Positions 25,111 to 34,514 of a stretch of DNA of 35,475 nucleotides are shown piece by piece. The stretch comes from an uncultured Prevotellaceae bacterium (lineage in GTDB: Bacteria; Bacteroidota; Bacteroidia; Bacteroidales; Bacteroidaceae): contig ONMA01000035.1 of assembly GCA_900318815.1 (NCBI GenBank), forward strand, positions 1 through 35,475, in the 5' to 3' direction. The position numbers were made by a program, and so were the translations under genes. Position 1 is the stretch's first letter; the number at the start of each line of letters is the position of its first letter. Under the pieces are notes generated by a model. That model worked only from the letters and a program-made list of their open reading frames with translations. It did not search any database and was not told where the DNA came from.

Positions 25111-25315
25111 TTGAAAGACGCTGAAAGCGTCACCTCTCAATAGCCGTAGGTCGGAACGACCTGCGGAAAGTAGAAAGAGGGGAAAGCACCCTGAAGGGGT
25201 GCCCCAACACCGCGTATTGGGCGACCCTTTCAGGGTCGATGTACCTTCTCACGTTCTATCCGCAGGTCGTTCCGACCTACGGCTATTGAGAGGTGACGCC
25301 TTCAGCGTCTTTCAA
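25111..25315. repeat. 205-bp cruciform repeat upstream of the metal ATPase
   Basis: The 57-bp arms at 25111-25167 and 25259-25315 are complementary at 56 of 57 positions. Each arm holds smaller palindromes (ACGCTGAAAGCGT; GGTCGGAACGACC). The 91-bp loop has two more, CACCCTGAAGGGGTG and GACCCTTTCAGGGTC. It looks like a MITE-like interspersed palindromic element. The inner end lies 20 bp from the ATPase start codon. Confidence 0.85.
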
Positions 25316-25344
25316 CCGTACAGCATTGTTTTTTATTGCCGCTG

Positions 25345-25352
25345 CAAAGTTA
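25345..25352 (-). promoter_or_regulatory. -7 box TAACTTTG of the metal ATPase gene
   Basis: Matches TAnnTTTG on the minus strand and lies beyond the cruciform, so the transcript would include the whole repeat as leader. No TTTG is seen 20 bp upstream of it. Confidence 0.45.
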
Positions 25353-25487
25353 TCACAAATCTTCCGTTCCCCCATCATGAATGGGCCATGAACCTGCGTT
25401 TTTTGCAACCAAGTTGCAGGAAGATAGGTGAATACAACATATTGAAAAGTTTTAGCTACAAATCATCTAAACTTCTTCTGATAAATA

Positions 25488-25519
25488 TTTGAACATCTTA
25501 AACAAAAGAAGTAACTTTG
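25488..25519 (+). promoter_or_regulatory. Promoter of the sugar-porter operon
   Basis: TTTG (25488-25491), exactly 20 bp, TAACTTTG (25512-25519): a full Bacteroidetes promoter, 33 bp before the start codon. Confidence 0.75.
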
Positions 25520-25552
25520 CACCATTAAAAACTAACACAACATTTAAAGATT

Positions 25553-27013
25553 ATGACATCAGACAAAGGAAACAAAGGCTATCTCATCGGTATTGTCATG
25601 GTAGCCGTGCTTGGCGGTCTGCTTTTCGGCTACGACACCGCAGTGATTTCAGGCGCCGAAAAGGGCCTGCAGGCATTCTTCATGGAAGCCAGCGACTTCT
25701 CCTATACGGACAGCTGGCATGGTTTCACCTCGGCTTCAGCCCTGATAGGCTGTATCATCGGCTCGGCACTCTCGGGCATGCTGGCCACGAACCTTGGCCG
25801 CAAGAAGTCGCTCATCATCGCCGGTCTGCTCTTTTTCGTCTCGGCACTGGGTTCCATGAACCCTGAGTTCCTGTTCTTCACCTACGGCGAGCCCACCTAT
25901 TCGCTGCTCATCATGTTCAACATCTACCGCGTCATCGGCGGCATCGGCGTGGGTCTGGCCTCAGCCATCTGCCCCATGTACATCGGTGAGGTGGCCCCAT
26001 CCAACATCCGAGGCATGCTCGTCTCGTGGAACCAGTTTGCCATCATCTTCGGTCAGCTGGTAGTCTACTTCGTCAACTTCTTCATCCTGGGCGACCACAT
26101 CCAGCCGCTCGTCGAGGAGATGGGCAAGGGCCTGGCCGCTATCAACCCCGCCGCACAGTGGACGGTGACTACGGGCTGGCGCTACATGTTTGGTAGCGAG
26201 GCCGTTCCCGCCGGACTCTTCGCCCTGCTCATCTGCTTCGTACCCGAGACACCGCGCTATCTGGTCAGCGTTGGTCAGGATCAGAAGGCACTGGGCATCC
26301 TGTCGAAGATCAACGGTTCGGTGCAGGCTGCCCGCATCCTGCAGGACATCAAGGACACGATGGTGGTGAAGACCGAACGGCTGATGACCTACGGTGCGCT
26401 GTGCATCTTCGTAGGTATCATGCTCAGCGTGTTCCAACAGGCCGTGGGCATCAATGCCGTGCTCTACTATGCACCGCGCATCTTCGGCGACATGGGCATG
26501 GACAACCCGATGATGATCACCGTCTTCATGGGCGTCATCAACATCCTCTTCACCCTCGTGGCCATCTTCACCGTCGAGAAGTGGGGCCGCAAGCCGCTGC
26601 TCATCTACGGCTCATTGGGCATGGCCATCGGTGCTTTCGGCGTTGCCGCCACCTTCGGCCACAGCGGCATGGAGCTCTTCACCGCCGCCAGCCTGTTGGT
26701 CTACTCGGCCTCGTTCATGTTCTCGTGGGGACCCATCACGTGGGTGCTTATTGCCGAGATCTTCCCCAACACCATCCGTGGTGCAGCCGTGGCCATCGCC
26801 GTGGCCTTCCAGTGGATTTCCAACTTCATCGTCTCCTCATCCTTCGTGCCCATGTTCAACATGCACCTCACCGAGGGCGACGACTTCGGCCACTGGTTCA
26901 CCTACGGTCTCTACGGCACCATCTGCGTGCTGGCCGCCCTCTTCGTGTGGAAGCTCGTGCCTGAGACCAAGGGCAAGACGCTGGAGGATATGACTAAACT
27001 GTGGAAGAAATAA
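25553..27013 (+). CDS. xylE: Sugar porter of the MFS, XylE-like
   Basis: 486 aa with 12 membrane helices. Sugar-porter signatures are present: GYDTAVISG in TM1, NLGRKKS after TM2, PETPRYL before the central loop, [17 protein letters not shown] in TM7, EKWGRKPLL, and the closing PETKGKTLE. Length and the extra extracellular loop after TM3 resemble E. coli XylE, the D-xylose:H+ symporter; substrate could also be arabinose or a hexose. A SIMPL-domain gene follows 11 bp downstream in the same operon. Confidence 0.92.
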   Translation: MTSDKGNKGYLIGIVMVAVLGGLLFGYDTAVISGAEKGLQAFFMEASDFSYTDSWHGFTSASALIGCIIGSALSGMLATNLGRKKSLIIAGLLFFVSALGSMNPEFLFFTYGEPTYSLLIMFNIYRVIGGIGVGLASAICPMYIGEVAPSNIRGMLVSWNQFAIIFGQLVVYFVNFFILGDHIQPLVEEMGKGLAAINPAAQWTVTTGWRYMFGSEAVPAGLFALLICFVPETPRYLVSVGQDQKALGILSKINGSVQAARILQDIKDTMVVKTERLMTYGALCIFVGIMLSVFQQAVGINAVLYYAPRIFGDMGMDNPMMITVFMGVINILFTLVAIFTVEKWGRKPLLIYGSLGMAIGAFGVAATFGHSGMELFTAASLLVYSASFMFSWGPITWVLIAEIFPNTIRGAAVAIAVAFQWISNFIVSSSFVPMFNMHLTEGDDFGHWFTYGLYGTICVLAALFVWKLVPETKGKTLEDMTKLWKK

Positions 27014-27024
27014 CAATAAGGTTT

Positions 27025-27729
27025 ATGAAAAATTCATCCGTTATTAGTGCTGCGCTCATTGCGCTTGGCATCGTAGTCCTGGGGTGGTTCATCAAGGCAG
27101 GTATCAACGACTTTGCCAACAAGGACCGCAAGGTAAACGTAAAGGGGCTGGCCGAACAGGAAGTGGAGGCCGACAAAGTGACATGGCCCATTGTGTCGAA
27201 GGAGTTAGGCAACGACCTGCCCGAACTCTATAATAAGATTGGCATTACGCAGGGGAAAATCAAGGCCTTCCTCCTGCGCAGTGGCGTCAAGGAAGAGGAG
27301 ATGACGGTGAACGCCCCGCAGGTGGCCGACCTGAAGGCCCGCGAATACGGCGACAATAACCAACCCTACCGCTACATCGTGACGAGCGTCATTACCGTGA
27401 CGAGCCAGAACGTGAAGCAGGTGCGGCAGATTATTGCCCATCAGGGCGACCTGCTGAAGGAGGGCGTGGCCATCGTCGACGGCGGCTACGAGAACCCCAT
27501 CAAGTACGAGTATGTGTCGTTCATGGAGATGAAGCCCAAGATGATGCAGGAGGCCATCCAGAACGCCGAGAAGACTGCCCAGCAGTTTGCAGAGAACTCT
27601 CACTCGAAGCTCGACAAGATTGTCAGTGCCGACCAGGGGCAGTTCTCCATCGACGACCGCGACTCCAACACTCCTTATATTAAAAAGGTACGCGTAGTAA
27701 CCACCGTTACCTATTCACTCAAAGACTGA
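27025..27729 (+). CDS. SIMPL-domain (DUF541) envelope protein
   Basis: 234 aa starting at the ATG at 27025; the GTG further upstream lies within the sugar-porter gene. An N-terminal hydrophobic segment ([18 protein letters not shown]) acts as signal anchor, placing the rest in the periplasm. The SIMPL/DUF541 domain is seen in [32 protein letters not shown] and the closing [11 protein letters not shown]. The function of the family is unsettled. Co-transcribed with the sugar porter. Its 3' end overlaps the convergent GH5 gene by 19 bp. Confidence 0.88.
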   Translation: MKNSSVISAALIALGIVVLGWFIKAGINDFANKDRKVNVKGLAEQEVEADKVTWPIVSKELGNDLPELYNKIGITQGKIKAFLLRSGVKEEEMTVNAPQVADLKAREYGDNNQPYRYIVTSVITVTSQNVKQVRQIIAHQGDLLKEGVAIVDGGYENPIKYEYVSFMEMKPKMMQEAIQNAEKTAQQFAENSHSKLDKIVSADQGQFSIDDRDSNTPYIKKVRVVTTVTYSLKD

Positions 27730-29234
27730 ATCATCATCGGCACCAGTGTGCCGCTATCCCCTATCCAGTTGCCTGTGGCGTGATCAACATAGCCACAGGC
27801 TTCGTTGCCTTTACCCTTTGAGTTGTTGTCCCAGAGCATCAGGGGCACGCCGGCCAGCCGGGCCGAACGGCAGAAGTACTCCAAGTAGTATTTGCGGAAG
27901 GCATTCGCGCTCTCCGTGGTCTGGTTCACGCAGCCATACTCGCCCATGTAGCAGGGTATGCCTTTCTCGATGTAGGCGGTGCGCAGCTTGTAGAGCTGGG
28001 CAATGATATACTCCTCGTTGGCACCGGCCACCGACATGGCGGGGTCGGCATCACGTCCCCAGCTGTTCACGGCCACGGTGCCATCGTCGTTGATGGGCTG
28101 CAGGCAGAAGGCATACGGGTCGTAGCAGTGGACGGCCACCATCAGGCGTTTGGCGGCATCGGTGGGTATCACCAAGTGGTTGATGGTCAGGTCGATGTTG
28201 GCGGCATAGCCTGCCACGCCTATCCAGCGGGTGGCGTTGTTGCCGCCCGTAGAGCGGATGACATCCACGGCCATCTGGTTCCATTGGTTCAACAAGGCAT
28301 ACTCCCCCTTGGTGGCGTTGTTCCATTTGTCACCGGCTCGCACCTCGTTGAAGGTCTCAAACAGCAGCTGGTCGCCGTAGTTGGCAAAGCGCGTAGCCAC
28401 CTGCTTCCATACGCCCACAATCAGCACGGAGTCATTCCGGGCCTGCGCCGCATTAGTGGCTGCACGGCCCAAGTCGGTGGAAAACGACTCGTGATGGCAG
28501 TTCAGGACGACGTTCAGTCCGGCACCAATGGCCATGTCGACCACGCCAGCCACCTCGTCGAAGAAGGCCTCGCTAATCACGTTCTCATCGTTCGTATGGG
28601 CCGTCCAGGTGACGGGTATGCGCACGGTCTTCGCCCCCACAGCCGCCAACCGACGGAAGGGTTCCGCCGTCATTTGCGTCACGCCGTCCCAATAGCCCCA
28701 GCCGTTCTTGATGGTTTCAACGCCCGTGTCGAAATGGTTGCCCAGGTTCCATCCCCAGCCCAGCTTCTTCGTCATGGCCGTAGCCTCATTGTCGGGCAGG
28801 CCCTCAGCAGTCCAGGTCAGGGTGATGTCCTTGTCGTAGGTCTTGCCCTGCCCCACCCCGATGAGTCCCGCAGGGATGACGAGCGTCTGTTCCTGGTAGA
28901 AGTTCAGGCCAGCCGTGATTACCAGGTCGGTGCTCGCCTTGTCAGTCGTCAGGCCAGTGCTCACGTCGAGCATTGCCGCCCGTTTCACCGATTCGCCGTT
29001 GAGCGTAATCCTACTGGCGTTCTTGCTGGCGAAGCTGACGCTCTGGTCGAACTTCACCGTAATGACTTTCTCTCCGTAAAGCACCACGTCGCTACCCATC
29101 GAGGCCGACACGCTCACAGCAGGCGTAGGCGGCACCACCAGCGTTCCATCCGGCGTATCGCTGTCGCCACAGGCCGTAGCACACAGCATCCCCACCACGA
29201 ACGTCAATGTACAAAAAATCCAATTCAGTTTCAT
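27711..29234 (-). CDS. GH5 endoglucanase-type lipoprotein
   Basis: 507 aa. A lipoprotein signal peptide ends at C22 (ATAC-GDSD). Residues ~35-145 form an Ig-like beta domain. The GH5 TIM barrel (~150-505) shows GWNLGNHFD, the conserved Arg in VRIPVTW, NCHHES, the acid/base E297 in [13 protein letters not shown] and the nucleophile E432 in MGEYG. These fit the GH5_4-like endo-beta-glucanase/xyloglucanase group, though subfamily and substrate need a search. It probably sits on the cell surface. It lies downstream of the GH3 gene on the same strand, 187 bp away; no promoter box of its own is evident. Confidence 0.92.
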   Translation of the reverse strand: MKLNWIFCTLTFVVGMLCATACGDSDTPDGTLVVPPTPAVSVSASMGSDVVLYGEKVITVKFDQSVSFASKNASRITLNGESVKRAAMLDVSTGLTTDKASTDLVITAGLNFYQEQTLVIPAGLIGVGQGKTYDKDITLTWTAEGLPDNEATAMTKKLGWGWNLGNHFDTGVETIKNGWGYWDGVTQMTAEPFRRLAAVGAKTVRIPVTWTAHTNDENVISEAFFDEVAGVVDMAIGAGLNVVLNCHHESFSTDLGRAATNAAQARNDSVLIVGVWKQVATRFANYGDQLLFETFNEVRAGDKWNNATKGEYALLNQWNQMAVDVIRSTGGNNATRWIGVAGYAANIDLTINHLVIPTDAAKRLMVAVHCYDPYAFCLQPINDDGTVAVNSWGRDADPAMSVAGANEEYIIAQLYKLRTAYIEKGIPCYMGEYGCVNQTTESANAFRKYYLEYFCRSARLAGVPLMLWDNNSKGKGNEACGYVDHATGNWIGDSGTLVPMMIQSLSE

Positions 29235-29267
29235 CGTCTATATATGTTTAGTTTAACTTCTTGCCAT

Positions 29268-29288
29268 GCAAGCGACCATAGGCCGAGC
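29268..29288. repeat. Short interspersed palindromic repeat, copy 2
   Basis: Same 21-bp unit as 5788-5808 (19/21 identical), here in the leader of the GH5 gene. Confidence 0.5.
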
Positions 29289-29317
29289 AGGTACAAAATT
29301 CCGCAAGCGGGCTGATA

Positions 29318-29394
29318 AAAAACAAAATAAAACCAACAAAACCAAATAAAACCATTATTGTTTTTTCTTGTTTTTCTTGTTTTATTTTGTTTTT
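29318..29394. terminator. AT-only inverted repeat between GH3 and GH5 genes
   Basis: A 16-bp perfect inverted repeat, AAAAACAAAATAAAAC and complement, within a run of AAAACC and TTTTTCTTG units. It could act as a weak bidirectional transcription end or processing site after the GH3 gene. A similar A-rich array occurs at 33541-33580. Confidence 0.4.
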
Positions 29395-29421
29395 CTTCAA
29401 GGCGCGAAGCGCAATATAAAG

Positions 29422-31737
29422 TTATTCCTTGTTAGGTGTGTCCCACTTCTTGTCGGCCGTGCAGGTGACAAGGAGGGTCTCCGTGCCCGTCTGTATGCGG
29501 AAGTCGCCCTGTTCCAGCACCCACTTGCCGTCGTAGCCCACAAAGGCCAGGTCGCTGCCCTTGAGTCGCAGCGTCATGGTGGCCGTCTCGCCGGGCTGCA
29601 GGAGCGGGGTCTTCTCGAAGGCCCGCAGGCGGCGGTTGTCGGGTGTCAGCGAGGCCACGAGGTCGCTGGCGAAGAGCAGCACCGGCTCGCGTCCAGCCAC
29701 ATGCCCCGTGTTCTTCACGTCGACGGTGAAGGTCAGCACGTCGTCGGCAGTGAACCGCTGGCGATCTACACGCAGGTTGCTATAGCCGAAGGTGGTATAG
29801 GACAGGCCGTAGCCAAAGGCCCACTGCACGCTGACCACGGCGTTGTAGTTGTAGGCACCGCTCATCGTCTCCACCTGTTCGCAGGGCTTATAGTCGTATT
29901 TCGTCAGGGCAGCCTGATGGCGCGGATAGGTAAAGGGCAGCTTCGCGCTGAAGTTCTCGTCGCCGGAAAGCAGGTCGGCCAGTGCGTCGCCCCCGTAGTT
30001 GCCGGGCAACATGATATGCACCACTGCGGCACAGAGCGGTTCGATGTCGCTCACCAGTCGCGGGCGACCCTCGCTGAGCACAAGGACGATGGGCTTGCCC
30101 GTGGCAGCTAACGCCTTGACCAACTCTCGCTGGTTGACCGAGAGGGCCAGGTCGTCGAGGTTGCCGGGGGTCTCGCAGTAGGAGTTCTCACCCACGCAGG
30201 CCACGATGACGTCCACCCCGGCGGCTGCTTGTACGGCTTTCTCTATCTGCGGCTCATTCTCCTGCCACCAGTCGCCCTCGTCGTTATAGGTCACGCCCGG
30301 CTCATAGGCCACGTTCTCCTGACCGTACCGCTGCTGCATGGCCTCCAAGATGGTGTTCCGCTCGGGGTAGTGCTTGTCGATGTTCTTGCCCTGCCATGTG
30401 ACCGACCAGCCACCGTTGAGGCAGCGCAGCGAGTTGGCGTTGGGGCCGGTAACGAGAATCTTGCGCGACGACATAAGGGGCAGCGTACCGTCGTTCTTCA
30501 GCAGCACAATGCTCTGGCGGGCGGCTTCAAGGGCCTTGTCGGCATGCTCCTTACTGGCAAAGAGGGGGAAGTCCTTCCAATTATAATAAGGTGTATCGAA
30601 GAGGCCCGTACGATACTTCAGGCGCAGCACGCGGCGCGCGGCATCGTCGATGCGGCTCATAGGCACCTTGCCCTCCTGCACCAGCTCCTTCAGCAGGGTG
30701 CAGAAGTCCCAGCTGTAGGGGTCCATCGACATGTCGATGCCGGCGTTGATGGCGATACGGATGGCCTCCTTCTTCGAGACAGCTATGTGGTCTCGGCTCC
30801 AGAGGTTCACGATGTCGGCCCAGTCGGTCACAATCATGCCGTCCCACTGCAGGTCGTCCTTCAGCCACTGCGTCAGGTACTCATAGTTGGCATGCAGAGG
30901 CATGCCGTTGTTGCTCTGCGAGTTCACCATCACCGTGAGCGCACCGTTGCGCACGGCCTCCAGGAACGGGGCGAAGTGCTTCTCGCGCATCTCCTGCGGC
31001 GAGATGTTCGACGGCGTGCGGTCCTTGCCGCTCGTGGGCACGCCGTAGCCCATGTAGTGCTTCATGCAAGCGGCCACATGCCAACGGTCTATGTGGTTGG
31101 GGTCGTCGCCCTGAAAGCCTAACACCGACTCGCGCCCCATCTCGGCATTCAGGTAGGCATCCTCGCCGAAGTTCTCCCAGATGCGCGACCAGCGGGGCTC
31201 GCGTCCGAGGTCTACCACAGGGGCATAGACCCAGGGAATACTGGCGGCCTTGGTCTCGTAGGCCGAGATGCGGCTGCCCTCGCGAACCAGTTCACGGTTG
31301 AACGTGGCCCCCATGTTGTTGCCCTGCGGAAACAGCGTGCCGCCGTCGGTGTAGGTGGTGCCGTGCATCTGGTCCACGCCATAGACGCAGGGAATACCAA
31401 TCTCCTTCATCGACTTCTTCTGGATGGCGGTGATGATTTCCTGCCAAGCCTCGCGACCGATGGCCTCGCCCGTGGGCACGTTGAGGATAGAGCCTACCTT
31501 GTACTTGCCTATCACGCTGTCTAACAGGGCCTCGCTCAGCTGGAAGCGGTCTTTCACGCTCTTGTCCTGCAGCACGTCGATGTTCAGCTCGCACATCTGG
31601 CCTATCTTCTCCTCGAGCGTCATCTTGCCGAGCATCTTCTCTATCTTCTGCTCAATGGCCGCGTCTTTCTTAATCACCTGGGCCTGCGTCGCCAACACGA
31701 ATGCGCACCCCAACATTAACATGAATCTCTTTTTCAT
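29422..31737 (-). CDS. bglX: GH3 beta-glucosidase (BglX-like), secreted
   Basis: 771 aa with a signal peptide ([19 protein letters not shown]), so periplasmic. The GH3 N-terminal barrel (~30-380) has GVDQMHG, the KH pair (K226-H227), and the catalytic nucleophile D305 in IVTDWAD. The C-terminal alpha/beta domain (~415-640) and a fibronectin III-like domain (~670-765, [18 protein letters not shown]) complete the standard BglX layout. It would release glucose (or xylose) from the non-reducing ends of oligosaccharides made by the GH5 enzyme. No TAnnTTTG box is seen just upstream, so it may be read through from the GPH symporter gene. Confidence 0.95.
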   Translation of the reverse strand: MKKRFMLMLGCAFVLATQAQVIKKDAAIEQKIEKMLGKMTLEEKIGQMCELNIDVLQDKSVKDRFQLSEALLDSVIGKYKVGSILNVPTGEAIGREAWQEIITAIQKKSMKEIGIPCVYGVDQMHGTTYTDGGTLFPQGNNMGATFNRELVREGSRISAYETKAASIPWVYAPVVDLGREPRWSRIWENFGEDAYLNAEMGRESVLGFQGDDPNHIDRWHVAACMKHYMGYGVPTSGKDRTPSNISPQEMREKHFAPFLEAVRNGALTVMVNSQSNNGMPLHANYEYLTQWLKDDLQWDGMIVTDWADIVNLWSRDHIAVSKKEAIRIAINAGIDMSMDPYSWDFCTLLKELVQEGKVPMSRIDDAARRVLRLKYRTGLFDTPYYNWKDFPLFASKEHADKALEAARQSIVLLKNDGTLPLMSSRKILVTGPNANSLRCLNGGWSVTWQGKNIDKHYPERNTILEAMQQRYGQENVAYEPGVTYNDEGDWWQENEPQIEKAVQAAAGVDVIVACVGENSYCETPGNLDDLALSVNQRELVKALAATGKPIVLVLSEGRPRLVSDIEPLCAAVVHIMLPGNYGGDALADLLSGDENFSAKLPFTYPRHQAALTKYDYKPCEQVETMSGAYNYNAVVSVQWAFGYGLSYTTFGYSNLRVDRQRFTADDVLTFTVDVKNTGHVAGREPVLLFASDLVASLTPDNRRLRAFEKTPLLQPGETATMTLRLKGSDLAFVGYDGKWVLEQGDFRIQTGTETLLVTCTADKKWDTPNKE

Positions 31738-31775
31738 ACTTCTACTCCTATTTTTTACGCAATAGTGTTTTTTTT

Positions 31776-31964
31776 GAAACGAATTGTCCTAATTTTGATT
31801 TAATTTTATCCACAAATTTTCTTAATTTTTCTGTTCCCAAAATTTTTCTTAATACTTCTATTTCCAGCTATGAAACTTGAATTAAGAAAAATTCTTCGCA
31901 AGCGAAGCGTCGCAAGCGCCGAGCGCGTGGATAAAATTAAATCAAAATTAGGATAATTCGTTTC
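31776..31964. repeat. 189-bp inverted-repeat element
   Basis: Arms 31776-31813 and 31927-31964 are complementary at 37 of 38 positions. Inside are further complementary A/T stretches and a CTTCGCAAGCGAAG palindrome (31894-31907). It fills most of the gap between the GPH symporter and GH3 genes. Confidence 0.8.
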
Positions 31965-32019
31965 TAAAAAACATCAATATCATTCGTTTCTAAAAATTCC
32001 TTCAATATCATTCGTTTCT
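31956..32019. repeat. Three direct copies of ATTCGTTTCT
   Basis: Copies start at 31956, 31982 and 32010, with similar TAAAAA ... TCAATATC spacers. The first copy is the end of the inverted-repeat arm, so the arrangement looks like duplicated element ends. Confidence 0.6.
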
Positions 32020-32042
32020 TTTCAGACAACGTAGCGGATTAT

Positions 32043-33386
32043 TTATTTCTTGATGGGATAAATCTTGATGAGCACGATCATCAGCACGGCGATGGCGGCA
32101 GGGAAGAGCGAGAAGAGCATCCAGATCATCGTGAGCACGGAGTCGGTGATGGAGGCCGGGTCGACGATGGCGTTGCCCAACTCGTCGGTGGTCATGCTGG
32201 CACCCGCAATGCCGAGGAACAGGGCCACGAGCGAACCGCTGATGGCCGTGCCGAACTTCTGCGCCATGGTGCCCGACGAGAAGATGAGTCCCGTCGATGA
32301 CGTGCCGTTCTTCTCGGTGGCATAGTCGGCCACGTCGGCATACATCGACCACAGCAGCGGCGAGTACAGGCCCACGCCCACCGACGTAAGCACCACTAAA
32401 GCCACCATCTCCCAGACATAGCCCGGATCCATGGGCACGAAGAAGAAGCACACGGAGAACACCGCGCAGATGATGGCGGCAATGACGAAGGCCCTGCGCT
32501 TGGAACCTACAAACTCGGTGAACTTGGGCGACAAGCCACCGAAGACCATGCACGTCAGCTCGCCGAAGGTCATAAACACGGTGTAGTTGATGATGAGTCC
32601 ACTCACGGTAATCTCACCGCCTAAGCAGTAGGTGAGCATATAGCCGGCCACGGCGTAGCGGAAGCCGTTGAAGAAGTTGGTGCAGATGCCGATGAGCGTC
32701 AAGAAAATCCAGGGCTTGTTCCTGAAGAGGTCGCCAAACTGCTTGAACGAGAACTTCTCGGCCCGCACGGGCTTCAGCCGCTCGCGCGTCATCAGGCCGC
32801 AGGCCAGCGTGCCCGCAGCAGCCAGCACACCGAAGCCCGCTCCCAGCACGGCATACTGATGGGCCTCAGTGCCGCCCACCATCTTCTGCAGGTAGGGAAA
32901 GGAGAGCAGGGTGACGAAGCCCATGGCGTAGGCACCCACCATGCGGTACGACGAGAACTGGTTCTTCTCGTTGTCGTCGGAGGTCATCACGCCGAGCAGC
33001 GAACCGTAGGGCACGTTCACCGCCGTATAGACCACCATCATCAGCAGGTAGAGGGTGTAGGCATAGACGCGCTTGGCCGACGGGCCGAAGTCGGGCGTAT
33101 AGAGCAGCAGTGCAAAGATAAGACCCAGGGGCACGGCACCGAAGATGAGCCAAGGGCGGTAGGTGCCCCAGCGCGACTGGGTGCGGTCGGCCAACGACCC
33201 CATCAGTGGGTCGGTCACCACGTCGAACATGCGGGCAATGAGCATGAGCGTGGCGGTGTCGGCAAACGACAGGCCAAACACGTTAGTGAAGAACAGCGGG
33301 AAGGCAATCGACATAATCTTCCACGTAATACCGCCTGCGGCGGCGTCGCCAAGGGCGTAACCAATTTTTTCTTTGACTGTAGCCAT
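32043..33386 (-). CDS. Glycoside-pentoside-hexuronide:cation symporter (MFS, GPH family)
   Basis: 447 aa from the ATG at 33386 (MATVKEKIGYALGD); the in-frame codons upstream overlap the promoter. Twelve membrane helices with the GPH signature FDVVTDPLMGSLADRTQSRWG then RPWL near TM2-TM3. It would import mono- or oligosaccharides with Na+ or H+. Lying upstream of GH3 and GH5 genes on the same strand, it probably takes up their products. An inverted-repeat element separates it from the GH3 gene. Confidence 0.93.
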   Translation of the reverse strand: MATVKEKIGYALGDAAAGGITWKIMSIAFPLFFTNVFGLSFADTATLMLIARMFDVVTDPLMGSLADRTQSRWGTYRPWLIFGAVPLGLIFALLLYTPDFGPSAKRVYAYTLYLLMMVVYTAVNVPYGSLLGVMTSDDNEKNQFSSYRMVGAYAMGFVTLLSFPYLQKMVGGTEAHQYAVLGAGFGVLAAAGTLACGLMTRERLKPVRAEKFSFKQFGDLFRNKPWIFLTLIGICTNFFNGFRYAVAGYMLTYCLGGEITVSGLIINYTVFMTFGELTCMVFGGLSPKFTEFVGSKRRAFVIAAIICAVFSVCFFFVPMDPGYVWEMVALVVLTSVGVGLYSPLLWSMYADVADYATEKNGTSSTGLIFSSGTMAQKFGTAISGSLVALFLGIAGASMTTDELGNAIVDPASITDSVLTMIWMLFSLFPAAIAVLMIVLIKIYPIKK

Positions 33387-33415
33387 GTTATTTGTGTTTA
33401 TCTTTGTTTCGTGTG

Positions 33416-33447
33416 CAAATTTAAGAAAAAATACACGAAACAGCAAA
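33416..33447 (-). promoter_or_regulatory. Promoter of the GPH symporter / glycan genes
   Basis: On the minus strand TTTG (33447-33444), exactly 20 bp, TAAATTTG (33423-33416), 30 bp before the start codon. Confidence 0.75.
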
Positions 33448-33641
33448 CATATCCGCAATTTTTATCGCCTTGTAAGCTAAACGGCTGAACGAAAGGCCGA
33501 ACGAAGTGATTATTCGACTTTATTACGCTCCGCGTCTTGGGAAAAAACAAAACAAAACCTGCAAAAACAGAATAAAACATTTTTTCATAAAATCCGCTTA
33601 CCTTTGCAACGCATTTCTACCGAGGAGAATTTTGAAGGCTT

Positions 33642-34139
33642 TTATTTTGCCATCTCGTGGACAGGGTTGACAAAGGTTGACAAGAGTGGACAACGGACAG
33701 TGTTCGTGCCCCCGTCCGTGAGCGTTGCCGTTGCCTGTGCCGTCATCAGGTCGCCGTGGCTGTGACCCTCGCGAAGCGCAATAGCCGACGTCGCCGCAGC
33801 ATCGTCCGTCGTCGGCAGCACATAGTCCGATGAAGAAGCCCCGCCCACAGCATACACCGAGTACGTCCCTTCCGTCAGCCCGATGTTCAGCGTCTGCCCC
33901 TCGTCGCCGATGGTCTGCACGGCCTTACATTCCTCACCGGCAAAGACATACACCGCAATGGGGTACGCCACCGTCGCCTCTTCTCCCGCCGAACCGCCGG
34001 AGCGTGTCCGCACTTGTAGCACGGAGTTCATTACTTGACCCGCCGGAGCGACATCCGCGATGCCCTCGTCGAGTCCTTTCTCACACGCCGTCAGCAGCAT
34101 CGCCGCCAAAGGCCAGAACAAAACTTTTCTGTTCATCAT
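33642..34139 (-). CDS. FimB/Mfa2-like lipoprotein, C-terminally truncated
   Basis: 165 aa. A lipoprotein signal (FWPLAAMLLTAC) is followed by a beta-rich domain with VYVFAGEECK, GTYSVYAVGG and a Ser/Thr-rich part ending in HGDLMTAQATATLTDGG. This resembles the first domain of FimB/Mfa2 family fimbrial anchor proteins, which are normally about 300 aa. The last ~16 residues (STFVNPVHEMAK) are encoded by a GGTTGACA-type repeat stretch and are not family-like, so the gene was probably cut off by the repeat and may be non-functional. Confidence 0.6.
   Translation of the reverse strand: MMNRKVLFWPLAAMLLTACEKGLDEGIADVAPAGQVMNSVLQVRTRSGGSAGEEATVAYPIAVYVFAGEECKAVQTIGDEGQTLNIGLTEGTYSVYAVGGASSSDYVLPTTDDAAATSAIALREGHSHGDLMTAQATATLTDGGTNTVRCPLLSTFVNPVHEMAK
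33655..33698. repeat. GGTTGACA / GTGGACA degenerate tandem repeats
   Basis: GTGGACAGGGTTGACA, AAGGTTGACA and AGAGTGGACA follow one another inside the 3' end of the FimB-like gene; they resemble the GGTGACAG array at 7327. Confidence 0.55.
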
Positions 34140-34273
34140 TTTAATAGAATTAAATTGTTTTCTGGGACCATTCCCATCCTCAATATAACGCTTCTCTTGA
34201 CAAATTGAATATTATTTGTGTCCGAAATCGTGTTAATATCCTCCCCAAATGCGGTTTTTTGAATTATTTCTTG

Positions 34274-34281
34274 TAACTTTG
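34274..34281 (+). promoter_or_regulatory. -7 box TAACTTTG of the small-protein/GNAT pair
   Basis: Matches TAnnTTTG, 33 bp before the ATG at 34314. No exact TTTG at 20 bp upstream. Confidence 0.55.
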
Positions 34282-34313
34282 CCCCCGAAATTTCACATAA
34301 ATACGTATTTATT

Positions 34314-34514
34314 ATGGCAAGACCGATTAAAGAAACACCCATCCTCTACGGTGAGGACGCACGACGCTTCGAGGCACGCATGAAGGAGCGCCGCCGCATT
34401 TCGACTGAAGAAAGAGCACGCATCAATGCCGACTATGAGTTGGTGTTAGGTATGCTGAAACGTGGTGAAGAACTCAAACAGCAGCGACATGCAGCAACAG
34501 TCTGGACAGCGTAA
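34314..34514 (+). CDS. Small antitoxin-like protein upstream of a GNAT gene
   Basis: 66 aa, rich in Arg/Glu (MARPIKETPILYGEDARRFE, then ARMKERRRISTEERARINAD). The PIKETPxLxGxDARRF start recurs, as I recall, in short Bacteroidetes proteins encoded just before GNAT acetyltransferases, which suggests the antitoxin of a GNAT-type toxin-antitoxin pair. It has no recognisable ribbon-helix-helix. Its last codons overlap the presumed start of the GNAT gene. TA function is inference. Confidence 0.65.
   Translation: MARPIKETPILYGEDARRFEARMKERRRISTEERARINADYELVLGMLKRGEELKQQRHAATVWTA

Noticed and set aside
23016-25133. Start of the metal ATPase at 25133
   Set aside because: The extra residues (MTLSASFNRS) are encoded by the cruciform arm; ATG at 25091 or 25085 directly precedes the His-rich tail.
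33599-33606. Rightward TACCTTTG box
   Set aside because: No rightward gene follows; the FimB-like gene is on the other strand. Probably a relic of a lost gene.
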